NCBI GenBank assembly: GCA_013327885.1
Contig: JABUMY010000015.1
Location: forward strand, 62,001-126,000
DNA from: Flavisolibacter longurius
GTDB lineage: Bacteria; Bacteroidota; Bacteroidia; Chitinophagales; Chitinophagaceae
Reading direction: 5' to 3'
Length of the DNA stretch: 64,000 nucleotides
Shown here: positions 18,301-27,908 of the stretch, piece by piece
Position numbering within the stretch: the stretch's first letter is position 1
Layout: the number at the start of each line of letters is the position of its first letter
The notes under the pieces: model-generated
Databases searched by the model: none
What the model saw: only the letters and a program-made list of their open reading frames with translations
Told to the model about the DNA's origin: nothing
Translations under genes and position numbers: made by a program

Positions 18301-18766
18301 GCAAAGTGACCTGTTCTTCCGCTTTATCGAGCAGGATCCTTACCTGAGCTCCCGCAGAGGACAATATGCTGAGCGCAATGGTGCCAAGCTGCCCTGGCGC
18401 AACCAGATCGACGTAAAGTTTGCACAGGACATCTTTACCAATGTACTCGGCAAGCGCAATACCCTGCAGTTCACCGTTGACATTTTCAACTTTGCCAACC
18501 TGCTGAACTCCAACTGGGGCGTTTTCGACCAGATCAATGCCGCTGGTATCCTGGTTCCGCGTAACGCTACCAACCCAACAGGTGGTACGTTGAACGTGAA
18601 CGGAACCGCTACACCGGTTACCGCTTATACGCCTGGTGGCACTACCAAGCCTTACTTCAGCCTGGCGAATGACCGTAACAGCCCGGCGACTGTTTCATAT
18701 CGTCAGAACAACACACTGACCTCTACTTATTACATGCAGTTTGGCCTGCGTTATATCTTTAACTAA
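15332..18766 (+). CDS. Oar-like TonB-dependent outer-membrane receptor
   Basis: 1144 residues from the ATG at 15332, chosen over 15290 because it places a clean signal peptide (MLRRILFLLSINLLIAQY...) first. A carboxypeptidase-regulatory-like beta-sandwich (SVTGTVKSGTNEALAGATVT) spans about 25-105. A plug-type region follows with ITVDGADFNNTFG and SINVTPYDVKQSGF, characteristic of the OmpA-related Oar family rather than SusC. The rest is a large barrel ending in an aromatic-rich strand (LRYIFN). It should import an unknown substrate using TonB energy. No SusD partner is adjacent. Confidence 0.9.
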   Translation: MLRRILFLLSINLLIAQYSGAQVTTSSVTGTVKSGTNEALAGATVTATYQPTGTVYTTTSTQNGQFNIQNMQVGGPYTITVTFVGQQPSTYRDVFLRLGEPFVMDVVLSGTESALSEVVVSATGRNSILNAKRTGAITNINTRQLSSLPTITRSLNDFIRVTPQGSSTSTGAIGGGNYRQNYITVDGADFNNTFGIGGNLPANGSPISLDAIGEISINVTPYDVKQSGFVGSAINAVTRAGTNNVSASAYTLWRNQDQQGNKVGNNTPFARQNLQENTYGFRVGGPIIKNKLFFFVNAEKGDRTQPGQTRVAATASAPFGSSPDVVRPTADFLNSVRSHLKNTYNYETGAYQGYDNVSDNTRFVARIDWNIARNHRFNVRYSQVESKSPSFASTSRSPLTGYGSGNGRQGNNHLWFENSNYFQESNFYSLAAELNSTFGKFANTFRGTFTHQNDPRSSNSSIFPLVDILDGTNAAAPGSVLTTFGYEGFTYGNLRDVRTTSFVDYVTFQTGKHNWTVGGQFDISATKNGFQRFGTSYYTFRSWDDFVNGEKPVDFAVTYPLNANLEQAFPRFKFAQFALYAQDEIAMSDKFRLTLGLRAELPSYLDIPEIQTHPLVQNLTFENGLKLNTGSLPKNRIMWSPRVGFNYDIKGDRSLQLRGGSGIFTGRVPTVWIVAQSGDAGMLQFTQTYETPAADRNNPAAFTTPGPFNADPFYYVPGQPGNPGQSFPKAGTAIPSSISAIDPDFKFPQVWKSSIALDARLPWGLVGTIEGIYNKDLNVAFGKNPNLVAPQALNVAGYPDSRPVYPVSTAARFINPISRDGQPLATGASGGSAFNPAYLTNGSKGHYWSLTARLDKQFAGGFSGTVAYTRSQAKNLYDGSGDQLLNTWSLTQIVNNANNPPLSYANYIVPDRIIAALTYRKEYLRHLATQISIFYEGSIQGRFSYTYSSDFNRDGQTNDLIYVPKDASEIQFADQTYGSGSSAVTYTARQQSDLFFRFIEQDPYLSSRRGQYAERNGAKLPWRNQIDVKFAQDIFTNVLGKRNTLQFTVDIFNFANLLNSNWGVFDQINAAGILVPRNATNPTGGTLNVNGTATPVTAYTPGGTTKPYFSLANDRNSPATVSYRQNNTLTSTYYMQFGLRYIFN

Positions 18767-18781
18767 GCCAGCCTGTTTTAG

Positions 18782-18813
18782 AAAAAACCGCCTTCTTTCG
18801 AAGGCGGTTTTTT
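18782..18813 (+). terminator. Intrinsic terminator of the Oar-like receptor
   Basis: Perfect 14-bp stem AAAAAACCGCCTTC/GAAGGCGGTTTTTT with TTTC loop, 15 bases after the stop. Confidence 0.93.
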
Positions 18814-18824
18814 TATTGCCGGTT

Positions 18825-18846
18825 CTTGTAGAAATACTTCTACAAG
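18825..18846. repeat. Short perfect hairpin before tamB
   Basis: CTTGTAGAA/TTCTACAAG with a 4-base loop, 12 bases after the previous terminator. It has no T tract and could be an operator or RNA structure upstream of tamB; function unknown. Confidence 0.4.
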
Positions 18847-18966
18847 GCCTGCCGACCTTCTGCCATCCATCCTTAAAACGCTCAGTTTCATCCGGTAATC
18901 CGTTCAGCCTGATTAAAGGAATAGTCTTTGCGAGGGTTTGCTTACACAACGCCATAACACCTATCC

Positions 18967-21900
18967 ATGCAAGAACAAGAAGAAAAAAAGACCACCACTA
19001 TAAAAAAGAGAAGTTGGCCGCAACGTGTTGCAAGGATCTTTTTGAAAACGATCCTATTTCTTCTCCTGTTTGTTCTCCTAATTTTCCTGCTCCTTCTTAC
19101 ACCACCGGCACAGCGCTTTTTAACCGTTCGGGTAGAGAACTACCTGGAGAATAAGCTGAAAACGAACGTTGACATTGGCCGCATTGGCTTTGGCCTTTCA
19201 GGCAATATTTACCTGAACAATGTTTATGTAGAGGACCAAAAAAAGGACACCCTTCTTTCCGGTGGAACCATCAAGGCCAACCTCAATTTCATGAAGCTTT
19301 TTTCTAACGAAGTAGAGGTAAAAGACATTGAGCTGCAAAACATCACCGCCAAGATCAAACGGGTGCTGCCCGATACGGTATTTAACTACCAGTTTATTGC
19401 CGATGCCTTCATGACCGAGCAGGCCAAAGATGCCGACACGGCACAAACGGCACCGATGAAACTTTCCATCAGCGATATTACATTGGACAATGTTTCGCTG
19501 CTTTACCAGGATGCCATTGCCGGCATGGATGTGAACGGACGCATTGGCTATGCCACCACCACCATCGACAAACTGGACCCCTATACGCAAACCTTCGATT
19601 TTCCTACCCTTATCATTCGCAACAGCCGCTTGCAAATGAAACAGGTAAAGCCGTTGCTGGAACCCAAGCCCTTGTCGCAGGACATTGCCGAAGCACAGGC
19701 ACCGGCACCCATGAACCTGAGTTTTGGCGTGATCGATGTGAGCAAAGTAGCCATCCGTTACGACAACGATGTTTCTGCACTCTATGCAAACGTCAACGTG
19801 GGCAAGCTGAAAGCTGATGGCCGGCTGCTGGACCTAAACAACAACCGCGTTTACCTCGATGAGCTGTCGCTGGCCAACACTACCGCCGCCATCCGGCTGG
19901 GCAAGTCGGAAGGCGCCAAAGTGGTAAAAGAACAGGCAGCCCAGGAAGTAGTGGCCGAAAGCACGGCGGGCTGGGATTTCAGAGCAACCAAAGTGCGGTT
20001 CGACAACAACAACATACGTTACGATGACGACAACATGCCGCAGCTTTCTTACGGTATGGACTATGCGCATTTAAAAGCCGACGCCCTGACCCTGCACGCC
20101 GACAATTTTGTTTTCAAGCCTGATTCCACTGCGTTGAATGTGCTGAAAGGTTCGTTCCGGGAAAAAAGTGGTTTTGTACTGAGCGATCTGCAGGGCGATA
20201 TTTTGTACGGCGCTACGCAAACCCGATTAAATAACCTGCTGATCAAAACACCGGGCTCCGAGATCAAGCGCAATGCCGAGTTACGTTATGCTTCGCTGGA
20301 TGAACTGACCAACCATTTTGAACGGGCGGTAATTGACCTGGAAGTGGTGGACAGCTATGTGCAGGTAAAAGATATTCTAACCTTTGTGCCGGACCTGCGC
20401 AGCCAGCCGGCCTTTCGCAACCCGGCCGATGTGTGGACGATGGAACTGGTGGGTGAAGGCACCATGGACCGGCTGAATGTTGCCAGGCTGCAGTTTGATG
20501 GCTTGCAGGACACAAGGATAAATGCGTCCGGCACCTTGCTGGGCCTTGCCAACCCGCAGCACGCCGGCGGCAATTTTACTATTTACAACTTGCACACCTC
20601 CCGGGCCGATATGGAAATGCTGGCGGGCAACTCCCTTGCCGGCACCAGCATCCGGCTGCCGCGGACAGTGGATGTATCGGGCCTGATCAGCGGCAATACA
20701 GGCCGGCTCAATACAAGACTTGACATTAACTCAACGGATGGCAACCTTGACCTGCAAGGCAGCTTTGCCAACCTGATGAATCCGGCATTGCTTACCTACG
20801 ACGCTACGGTCAGGGCTTCCCGCCTGCAGTTAGGAACCATCCTTGGTATGCAGGACCAGGTAGGTTCGCTTACCGGCACCATCAGCGCCAACGGCCGCGG
20901 TGTTACTCCCGATGCCATCAACACAACGTTTAAAGCCAACATTGCCAGCGTCGGCTACAACCGGTACAATTACCGCGACATCAAGGTAAACGGCTCACTG
21001 CGCAAATCTGTTTTTAACGTAAATGCTGATGTGGACGACCCCAATGCCGACATAACGCTGACGGCTAGTGGCGATTATGCCGCATATGGTCCTTTCAAGG
21101 TTGAAGGGATGGTGGACAGCCTGAAGCTGCACAACCTCAACTTCAGCCCCGAGCCACTAAGCTTTCGCGGGCAGATCAACGGCACCGCCGATAACCTGGA
21201 TACCGAAAACCTGACGGCCGACCTCACCCTGACCGATGCCATTTTGGTTTCGGGTACCAACCGTTTGCCCATTGATTCGCTGCAGGTGATTGCCGGTCAT
21301 GATACCGAAGATTACATTGAGTTGCGCAGTAACATTGCCTCGGCGGAAATAAGGGGAGAATACAACATGCTGCAATTAGGCGATATCATCCAGAACAACC
21401 TGGCGCCTTATTTTGCCACCACTACTACAAGTCCCAAGCCGGTAGATCCTTACAACATCCGGTTCCGGGCCGAACTATTTCTGTCGCCGGCCCTGCAGGG
21501 ATTTGTGCCCGACCTGAAAGAGGCCGATAGTGTGCGGATGCAGGGAACGCTGGTGACGGGAGAAGGGTTGGATGCAACGCTGTCAGCAGCCGAACTGGTG
21601 TACCAAACCAATACGATCAGGAACCTGAATGCAGTCATCAATACCAACGACAGCGGTTTACACGTAAACGCCACCGTTAACCGCCTGCAGGCTGCTGGGT
21701 TTGATGTGTATGCCACCCGCATCAATGCTACCGCCATGCAGAATAACATTGACTTTTCGGTTGGCGTGGATGACAAGGCGGAAAAACTGCAGTACTTCCT
21801 GAGCGGCAACGTGGCCCAGCAGGAAAACGGCGACATGGCGCTTCACCTGAACAGCGACAGCCTTTTATTGAACTACGACCGCTGGCAGATCAACCCGGCC

Positions 21901-24060
21901 AATAACATTACCATTGGAACCGGCATAACGGCCAAGGACTTTATCCTTTCACAGGCAGGGCAGCAACTGAGCATACAAAGCCTGGGAACCGGCGCCGATT
22001 CGCCACTGGAAGTAAAGCTTACCGCCTTTCAACTCGGTACGCTGACCTCATTCTTACAGGCCGATTCGGCACTGGTGGACGGCGTTGCCAACGGAACGAT
22101 TACGTTTACCAATCTTACGCAACAGCCTCTTTTTACAGGTGGACTAACCATCACCGACCTGGCCGTGCAGCGGGATACGATTGGCAACGTTAATGCGCAG
22201 GTAAGCTCTAACGGCAGCACCTACACGACCAACACAACCATAACAGGCCGGGGCAACGACATTGCCTTAACGGGAAGCATTACCCCCCGGGAAAATGACA
22301 TGGCACTTGACCTGGACCTTGCTATCAAGCGCTTTGCCCTGAATACCATGCGGGGAGCGATGAAGGACTTTATCACCGATGCAAGCGGCAACCTTTATGG
22401 CAACGTCAGCATCAGCGGTAGCACTACTGATCCCAATATCGATGGCAAGGTGAACTTCGACAATGCGGTGATCACCACCGTAACCATTGGTGGGCCGTTC
22501 CGCATCAACAACGAAAGCCTGGTGATCGTCAACAACGAGGGCCTTATCCTGGACCGTTTCTCTATCCGTGATTCGGCCAACAATGCTCTTACGTTTGACG
22601 GCAAGGCAGCCACCACCAATTTTACCAACTACAACTTCGACATCAACATCAGGGCTCGCAACTTTATGGCGGTAAACAATACCAAAAAGCAAAACGAGCT
22701 TTTTTACGGGAAGCTGAATATCTCCACCACCCTGCACATTGGCGGTACAGAAACGGCTCCAGTGATAGACGGCAACCTGAATGTGAACGAAGGCACCAGC
22801 TTTACCGTAGTGATTCCGCAACAGGACCCCGGCGTGGTGTCGCGGGAAGGTGTGGTGGAATTTATAGACTTTGATGCTGACCTGAATGACTCGTTGCTGA
22901 TGGCGCCGTATGATTCACTGAACCGGTTTTCGCTGGTCGGCTTCGACGTAACGACAAACATCATTGTAAGCAAGGATGCCATATTCAATATTGTGATCGA
23001 CGAAGCCAATGGCGACCTGGTGAACATACAGGGCGAGGCTACGCTTTCGGCAGGCATCGATCCCAGTGGCAAGATCAACCTCACCGGTAACTATGTCATC
23101 GACCAGGGATCTTACCAGTTAAGCTACAACTTTATCCAGCGGCGCTTTGACATTGAAAAAGGCAGTCGCATTGAATGGTTTGGCGAACCCACGGCAGCTG
23201 AAGTGGATCTCACGGCCATCTACATTGCCAACACCGCCCCGCTAGACCTTGTATCGGATTATATTTCTGCGTCCAACGCCGCTATCCGAAACACTTACCT
23301 GCAGAACCTCCCCTTCCAGGTGCTGCTGAACATGGATGGTGAGTTGCTGAAGCCTGCCATCACTTTTGACATCAGGCTGCCTACAGACAAGAATTACAAC
23401 GTGTCTTCGGACATTATTTCCAATGTAGACATTCGCCTAACGCAATTACGGCAAGAGCCATCGGAACTGAATAAGCAGGTGTTTTCGCTCCTTTTGCTGG
23501 GACGATTTGTAGGCGAAAATCCATTCCAGTCCAGCGGTGAGGGCTTTAACGCCGGAGCCTATGCGCGGCAAAGCGTCAGCAAGCTGTTGACAGAGCAGCT
23601 CAACAACCTGGCGGGCAACCTCATTGCCGGTGTGGACCTCAATTTTGACGTAGCCTCCAGCGACGATTACACCACGGGCACAAGGCGCAACCGCACCGAC
23701 TTGAATGTAGGCCTGAGCAAACAGCTCCTGAGTAACCGCCTGACGGTTTCGGTAGGCAGCAATTTTGCGCTGGACGGCCCTCAAACCGCCAACCAGCAAG
23801 GCTCTAACCTGGCCGGCAACGTAGCCCTCAGCTACCAGCTCAGCCGCGATGGCCGCTATATGCTGCGGGCTTACCGCCGCAACGAATATTTCGGTGTTGT
23901 GGATGGCTATATTGTTGAAACAGGCCTGCGCTTTATTATAACACTGGACTACAACAAGTTTATGAACCTGTTCAGGCGCAAGAAATTACGGGTGGAAAAC
24001 AGCGAAAACAGGGAGCAAAGCGAAGAAAACAAAGGCAGGCAAAACGAATCGAACCAATGA
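18967..24060 (+). CDS. tamB: TamB-like translocation/assembly module protein
   Basis: 1697 residues. A basic N-terminus is followed by one inner-membrane segment (ILFLLLFVLLIFLLLL), then a very long repetitive beta-strand region typical of AsmA/TamB bridge-like proteins. The conserved TamB C-terminal domain (DUF490) lies around 1330-1620, with GNYVIDQGSYQLSYNF and IEWFGEPTAAEVDLTAIY as landmarks. The extreme C-terminus is a charged Glu/Asn/Lys tail. The protein should span the periplasm as a groove for lipid or outer-membrane protein delivery. Its stop overlaps the start of the Omp85 gene by 4 bases (ATGA), indicating translational coupling with its TamA-like partner. Confidence 0.92.
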   Translation: MQEQEEKKTTTIKKRSWPQRVARIFLKTILFLLLFVLLIFLLLLTPPAQRFLTVRVENYLENKLKTNVDIGRIGFGLSGNIYLNNVYVEDQKKDTLLSGGTIKANLNFMKLFSNEVEVKDIELQNITAKIKRVLPDTVFNYQFIADAFMTEQAKDADTAQTAPMKLSISDITLDNVSLLYQDAIAGMDVNGRIGYATTTIDKLDPYTQTFDFPTLIIRNSRLQMKQVKPLLEPKPLSQDIAEAQAPAPMNLSFGVIDVSKVAIRYDNDVSALYANVNVGKLKADGRLLDLNNNRVYLDELSLANTTAAIRLGKSEGAKVVKEQAAQEVVAESTAGWDFRATKVRFDNNNIRYDDDNMPQLSYGMDYAHLKADALTLHADNFVFKPDSTALNVLKGSFREKSGFVLSDLQGDILYGATQTRLNNLLIKTPGSEIKRNAELRYASLDELTNHFERAVIDLEVVDSYVQVKDILTFVPDLRSQPAFRNPADVWTMELVGEGTMDRLNVARLQFDGLQDTRINASGTLLGLANPQHAGGNFTIYNLHTSRADMEMLAGNSLAGTSIRLPRTVDVSGLISGNTGRLNTRLDINSTDGNLDLQGSFANLMNPALLTYDATVRASRLQLGTILGMQDQVGSLTGTISANGRGVTPDAINTTFKANIASVGYNRYNYRDIKVNGSLRKSVFNVNADVDDPNADITLTASGDYAAYGPFKVEGMVDSLKLHNLNFSPEPLSFRGQINGTADNLDTENLTADLTLTDAILVSGTNRLPIDSLQVIAGHDTEDYIELRSNIASAEIRGEYNMLQLGDIIQNNLAPYFATTTTSPKPVDPYNIRFRAELFLSPALQGFVPDLKEADSVRMQGTLVTGEGLDATLSAAELVYQTNTIRNLNAVINTNDSGLHVNATVNRLQAAGFDVYATRINATAMQNNIDFSVGVDDKAEKLQYFLSGNVAQQENGDMALHLNSDSLLLNYDRWQINPANNITIGTGITAKDFILSQAGQQLSIQSLGTGADSPLEVKLTAFQLGTLTSFLQADSALVDGVANGTITFTNLTQQPLFTGGLTITDLAVQRDTIGNVNAQVSSNGSTYTTNTTITGRGNDIALTGSITPRENDMALDLDLAIKRFALNTMRGAMKDFITDASGNLYGNVSISGSTTDPNIDGKVNFDNAVITTVTIGGPFRINNESLVIVNNEGLILDRFSIRDSANNALTFDGKAATTNFTNYNFDINIRARNFMAVNNTKKQNELFYGKLNISTTLHIGGTETAPVIDGNLNVNEGTSFTVVIPQQDPGVVSREGVVEFIDFDADLNDSLLMAPYDSLNRFSLVGFDVTTNIIVSKDAIFNIVIDEANGDLVNIQGEATLSAGIDPSGKINLTGNYVIDQGSYQLSYNFIQRRFDIEKGSRIEWFGEPTAAEVDLTAIYIANTAPLDLVSDYISASNAAIRNTYLQNLPFQVLLNMDGELLKPAITFDIRLPTDKNYNVSSDIISNVDIRLTQLRQEPSELNKQVFSLLLLGRFVGENPFQSSGEGFNAGAYARQSVSKLLTEQLNNLAGNLIAGVDLNFDVASSDDYTTGTRRNRTDLNVGLSKQLLSNRLTVSVGSNFALDGPQTANQQGSNLAGNVALSYQLSRDGRYMLRAYRRNEYFGVVDGYIVETGLRFIITLDYNKFMNLFRRKKLRVENSENREQSEENKGRQNESNQ

Positions 24061-26345
24061 TGAGAAATCTATGTATAACAGGCATGGTCACCCTATTGTT
24101 ACTGGTGGCCTGCAGTCCTACGAAGCACATTCCGCAGGGCGATGCCCTTTACACCGGTGCTGATGTAACCCTTACTGCACAAAATGTAAAACCGGGACAG
24201 GAAAAAATATTGCGGGCCGACCTGAAAGGCATGACAAGACCAAAGCCCAATAGCCGCTTTTTGGGCATTCCGTTCAAGCTCATGCTCTGGAACTTTTTTT
24301 ATACCACGAAAGAAAAAGGGCTGAAAAAAAACCTGCAAAACAAACTGGGTGAACCACCCGTGCTGGCCAGCGATGTTGACCTGGATGCCAATACGCAACT
24401 GCTGGACAACTACCTTGAGAACAAAGGCTTTTTTAGTGCCGGCGTAACCGCCGATTCTACCTGGAAAGGAAAAAAAGCAAGCGTTAGCTACACGGCCAAT
24501 GCCGGCAACCAGTATAAAATCCGCTCGGTAGTATTTGACCCTGACAGCAGCTCGCAGCTAACCGCCGCCATCCGCGAGATCAGCGAAAACACCCTGCTCA
24601 AACCCGGCGAGCCTTACGACCTTGACCTCATCAAAGGCGAACGCCTGCGGATAGATGCCTTGCTGAAAGAAAGAGGCTTTTATTATTTCAGCCCGGAGCA
24701 CCTGCTGGTGCAGGTTGACAGTACCCTGGGCACCAATGAAGTGGACATGCGGGTGGTGGTAAAGCCCGACGTACCGGCGGTAGCAAGACAGATCTATTCC
24801 ATCAACGATGTGTATATCTACAGCAATTACAGCCTGAACTCTGCCCGGGCAGATACCAACCGTACACAAGGTGTTTTTCACGAAGGCTATTATGTGATCG
24901 ACAGGCGGTCGCGGTTCAAACCCAAGCTTTTTAGCCGCACCATGCTGTTTCAACCCGGTGATGTGTACAACCGCACCGATCATAACCAAACCCTGCGCCG
25001 GTTGATGGACCTGAACGTTTTTAAGTTTGTAAAAAACAGGTTTGATCCCGTGGCAGCCGATTCGCCCAAGCTGAATGCATATTATTACCTGACGCCGCAA
25101 TCGGAAAAAGCCATCCGCGCCGAAATTGGCGCCAACACCAAAAGCAACAACCTGAATGGCTCCGAAGTGAGTTTTGGTTTTACCCACCGCAATACGTTTC
25201 GCGGTGCCGAGCAAATGGACATCCGCGCTTACGTGGGTACGGAGGCCCAGTTCAGCGGATCGTTCCAGGGTACCAGCACCTTCCGTATCGGGGGTGAACT
25301 AAACTTCAGTATTCCCGGTTTTGTAACGCCGTTCTTTCGCTTCCGTCCCAAGAGCAGCTATATACCGCGAACCAACATTCAGCTTGGCTACGAAGCACTG
25401 AACCGCCGCACCCTTTACACGCTGAATTCGTTTCGCGGTGGCTTTGGATATCTCTGGAAAGAAAGCATTGCCAAGGCGCATGAATTTTATCCCATTGCCA
25501 TTACCTATGTGCAGCCGCTGAATGTTACCACCAAGTTCGACACATCGTTACGCAACAACCCTACCCTGCGCCACATTATCGACACGCAGTTTATTTTGGG
25601 TTCTACCTACCAGTACACCTTTAACCAGGATGCTTTGGGACTGCAGCGCCGCAATACTTTTTTCTTTAATGGCCTGGCCGATATTTCGGGCAACGTGGCC
25701 GGGCTGCTCGTTGGTGAAAACAATGCCGGCGAAAAACGTTTATTTGACCTGCCTTTTTCGCAATACCTGAAGCTGGAAGTGGATGGCCGGTGGTACCGCC
25801 GCATTGGCCTGAACCACACCTGGGCCAACCGCATTGTCCTGGGTTATGGCCTGCCTTATGGCAACTCCCGCCAGCTACCCTATATCAAGCAGTTTTTTAC
25901 CGGTGGCAACAACAGCATTCGTGCTTTCCGCAGCCGCACCGTTGGACCCGGCACTTACGTAGCACCGCTGGTGCAGGGTTTTATTCCCGATCAAACCGGC
26001 GACATCAAGCTGGAACTGAATACGGAGTTCAGGCCCAAGATATCAGGCCCGCTTTATGGCGCCCTGTTTGTAGATGCCGGTAACATCTGGCTGGCCAACA
26101 CCGATCCCAATAAACCTGGTGGCACCTTTGGTAAAAACTTTTTAAAAGAACTGGCCGTTGGTGCCGGTGTGGGCATTCGCCTCGACATCCAGATCTTTGT
26201 GATTCGCCTGGATGTTGCCTTTCCCATTCGCAAGCCCTGGCTGGCCGATGGCGAACGCTGGGTGCTGAATGATGTTGATTTTAGCGACAAAGCCTGGCGG
26301 CGTGAGAACGTGATCTATAACCTGGCGATTGGTTATCCGTTCTAA
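24057..26345 (+). CDS. tamA: TamA/BamA-like Omp85 outer-membrane protein
   Basis: 762 residues. It begins as a lipoprotein (LLLLVACSPTKHIPQGD, lipid Cys19), which is common for Bacteroidota members of this family. Periplasmic POTRA-like repeats occupy about 40-330 (e.g. PGEPYDLDLIKGERLRIDALLKERGF with the strand-helix pattern), followed by a 16-strand barrel ending in NLAIGYPF with terminal Phe. The loop motif region GGNNSIRAFRSRTVGPGTY matches the VRGF-type motif of Omp85 loop 6 (here IRAF). Together with the overlapping tamB gene it forms the TAM pair. A strong terminator follows. Confidence 0.92.
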   Translation: MMRNLCITGMVTLLLLVACSPTKHIPQGDALYTGADVTLTAQNVKPGQEKILRADLKGMTRPKPNSRFLGIPFKLMLWNFFYTTKEKGLKKNLQNKLGEPPVLASDVDLDANTQLLDNYLENKGFFSAGVTADSTWKGKKASVSYTANAGNQYKIRSVVFDPDSSSQLTAAIREISENTLLKPGEPYDLDLIKGERLRIDALLKERGFYYFSPEHLLVQVDSTLGTNEVDMRVVVKPDVPAVARQIYSINDVYIYSNYSLNSARADTNRTQGVFHEGYYVIDRRSRFKPKLFSRTMLFQPGDVYNRTDHNQTLRRLMDLNVFKFVKNRFDPVAADSPKLNAYYYLTPQSEKAIRAEIGANTKSNNLNGSEVSFGFTHRNTFRGAEQMDIRAYVGTEAQFSGSFQGTSTFRIGGELNFSIPGFVTPFFRFRPKSSYIPRTNIQLGYEALNRRTLYTLNSFRGGFGYLWKESIAKAHEFYPIAITYVQPLNVTTKFDTSLRNNPTLRHIIDTQFILGSTYQYTFNQDALGLQRRNTFFFNGLADISGNVAGLLVGENNAGEKRLFDLPFSQYLKLEVDGRWYRRIGLNHTWANRIVLGYGLPYGNSRQLPYIKQFFTGGNNSIRAFRSRTVGPGTYVAPLVQGFIPDQTGDIKLELNTEFRPKISGPLYGALFVDAGNIWLANTDPNKPGGTFGKNFLKELAVGAGVGIRLDIQIFVIRLDVAFPIRKPWLADGERWVLNDVDFSDKAWRRENVIYNLAIGYPF

Positions 26346-26381
26346 AACATTATTGCAATACAGATCACTATTGGTTTTTTG

Positions 26382-26413
26382 AAAATGCGCCTTGCAGAAG
26401 CAAGGCGCATTTT
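26382..26413 (+). terminator. Intrinsic terminator of tamB-tamA
   Basis: Stem AAAATGCGCCTTGC/GCAAGGCGCATTTT with AGAA loop and a T-rich tail, 36 bases after the stop at 26345. Confidence 0.92.
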
Positions 26414-26570
26414 TATTGTTTGTTGTTGCATTTTTTCTCGGGCTTTGTGTGTGATAAGGTTGTCGTGACTTTTTAGGTAAGCACAATTCTGCAGCCTCCC
26501 CCATGACACTTTACCGGCATTTTCTTTCGTTATGAACAGTTGAATTATTAGTTTTTCAGCAATATCATTG

Positions 26571-26650
26571 TGTTAGATTTCTTGCTCTATTTGGTATTAA
26601 AAATTAAAATAATTTGGAGCAAGAATGGGCGTAAATACAATTGTTAGCGG
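26571..26650 (+). mobile_element. Degenerate attC-like element, left border of the accessory island
   Basis: TTCTTGCTC at 26579 pairs with GAGCAAGAA at 26617, and GTTAGCGG follows at 26643. The GTTAGCGG end matches the right end of the element at 27244-27380. The complementary ACCGCTAAC expected on the left is missing, so this copy is probably decayed. Confidence 0.3.
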
Positions 26651-26697
26651 TAATTTATAGAACTGTCCTAAAAAATAGTCTCACTATAAAACGTGTA

Positions 26698-27270
26698 ATG
26701 AAAGTTTTCCTTTCCATTCTGATCTTATTACTCTTCCAAGCTATTTTTACAAGTTGCAACCGAGCCAAAAACAATACGTATCAGGCAAGAAAGGTTGATT
26801 TCTTTGACCCAATAGCACTTGGGGCAACAAGTAAAACGGATAATCTATTAATTGAAGCAAGATTCAGCGAGTGCGGAGAGTGGAGCGGACATAAGGAGAA
26901 GATAATAGTTTACGCTGATTCGACTGGAAATATTCATGCTCTTTATCAATTATTTCCCTATAACTGTGACTCATTGCAATACTACTACGGGAACGAAGAT
27001 ATAAGTCCAATCATTGAGAAGGATCAGATAGTCGGGGACAGAGAAAAGCAAGCTATTTCGGAATATATTCAAGGATTGACACAGGCTAAGATGACCGAGA
27101 GACCTATAGACAGGGCAAGTCATTCAGCTAAGGTATTTTCACTAAAAACTGCAGATTCTACGTTTCTTATTCGGTTAGTCACTAATAAGGAATCTGACGA
27201 GAAGCACTATAAAGGATTAGTGAGTGAACTTTTCGGCTCAACTACCGCTAACACTACATTGCCAAAATAG
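26698..27270 (+). CDS. Small lipoprotein, cassette-like
   Basis: 190 residues from ATG 26698, chosen because it gives a lipoprotein signal (MKVFLSILILLLFQAIFTSC) directly; the longer frame from 26641 has no signal at its start. No recognised domain; the mature part is hydrophilic with CGEWSGHKEKIIVYADSTG and a Cys/Tyr-rich FPYNCDSLQYYYGNED block. The last codons (encoding TTANTTLPK) lie inside the inverted repeat at 27244, a feature typical of gene cassettes. Codon use is clearly AT-richer than in the surrounding genes, consistent with acquisition by transfer. Confidence 0.7.
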   Translation: MKVFLSILILLLFQAIFTSCNRAKNNTYQARKVDFFDPIALGATSKTDNLLIEARFSECGEWSGHKEKIIVYADSTGNIHALYQLFPYNCDSLQYYYGNEDISPIIEKDQIVGDREKQAISEYIQGLTQAKMTERPIDRASHSAKVFSLKTADSTFLIRLVTNKESDEKHYKGLVSELFGSTTANTTLPK

Positions 27271-27380
27271 TGGCGAAAGCAATGCTATAAGGCAGAAGAA
27301 TAATTTGTTTACTTTACAACATTGATCAACGGCAGTACTGCCAAGTCCACTACTTCGGCAATGCTTTCTCCGTTAGCGGT
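27244..27380 (+). mobile_element. attC-like inverted repeat element (137 bp)
   Basis: Outer arms ACCGCTAAC (27244) and GTTAGCGGT (27372) are perfectly complementary. After a 4-base and an 8-base unpaired spacer come CATTGCC (27257) and GGCAATG (27357), continued by AAAATAGTGG versus CCACTACTTC with two mismatches. This R''-spacer-L''...L'-spacer-R' layout is that of an integron attC site, although GTTAGCG departs from the classic GTTRRRY core at one position. Confidence 0.5.
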
Positions 27381-27386
27381 TATCTT

Positions 27387-27908
27387 ATGCGACCAATCCT
27401 TATAGCTTTAATATTGCTGCTTTCTTGTAACGACCAGCCTATGAAGGCTCCTAAACATGACGACGAGGAACATGCATTGTCCTTAGACACAATATCTAAA
27501 AGCCGTGACTTTGACAATTCTCAATCAACGGGGACACATTTATATGTTTGGCAGGTTGATTATGAGAATAAAACAAAAACGAAGAACGTACAGTTTCAGG
27601 ATAAATACTTAAACGTGGACACCATCATCAAAGGTCTGAATAACCTTTACCCTGAAATTCAGCTTTACAAAATCAAAATAAGCAGCGACACACTTTATAC
27701 TGAAATCAAGGACAGCTACTATTTGGGTGAAAGCATTGGCAGTTATGGAGCAAATGCATACATAGCAGACGCTGTCATCAACCTGACGTCTGTAGAAAAC
27801 ATCAATTATGTACGGTTTGATTTTGAAGATGGAAGTCATATCTCTCAAGGAACTTGGAGCAGGGCGCAATTTAAAGACTATGTGGTGAGACAAACTTACA
27901 ACCGCTAA
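27387..27908 (+). CDS. Small lipoprotein, cassette-like
   Basis: 173 residues; starts 6 bases after the attC-like element and its stop codon lies within the next one, so the gene fits tightly between two such elements. The N-terminus MRPILIALILLLSCND gives lipid Cys14. The mature part (LYVWQVDYENKTKTKN, SSDTLYTEIKDSYYLGESIGSYGANAYIADAVINLT) is unrecognised but coherent. AT-rich codon use like its neighbour. No function proposed. Confidence 0.7.
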   Translation: MRPILIALILLLSCNDQPMKAPKHDDEEHALSLDTISKSRDFDNSQSTGTHLYVWQVDYENKTKTKNVQFQDKYLNVDTIIKGLNNLYPEIQLYKIKISSDTLYTEIKDSYYLGESIGSYGANAYIADAVINLTSVENINYVRFDFEDGSHISQGTWSRAQFKDYVVRQTYNR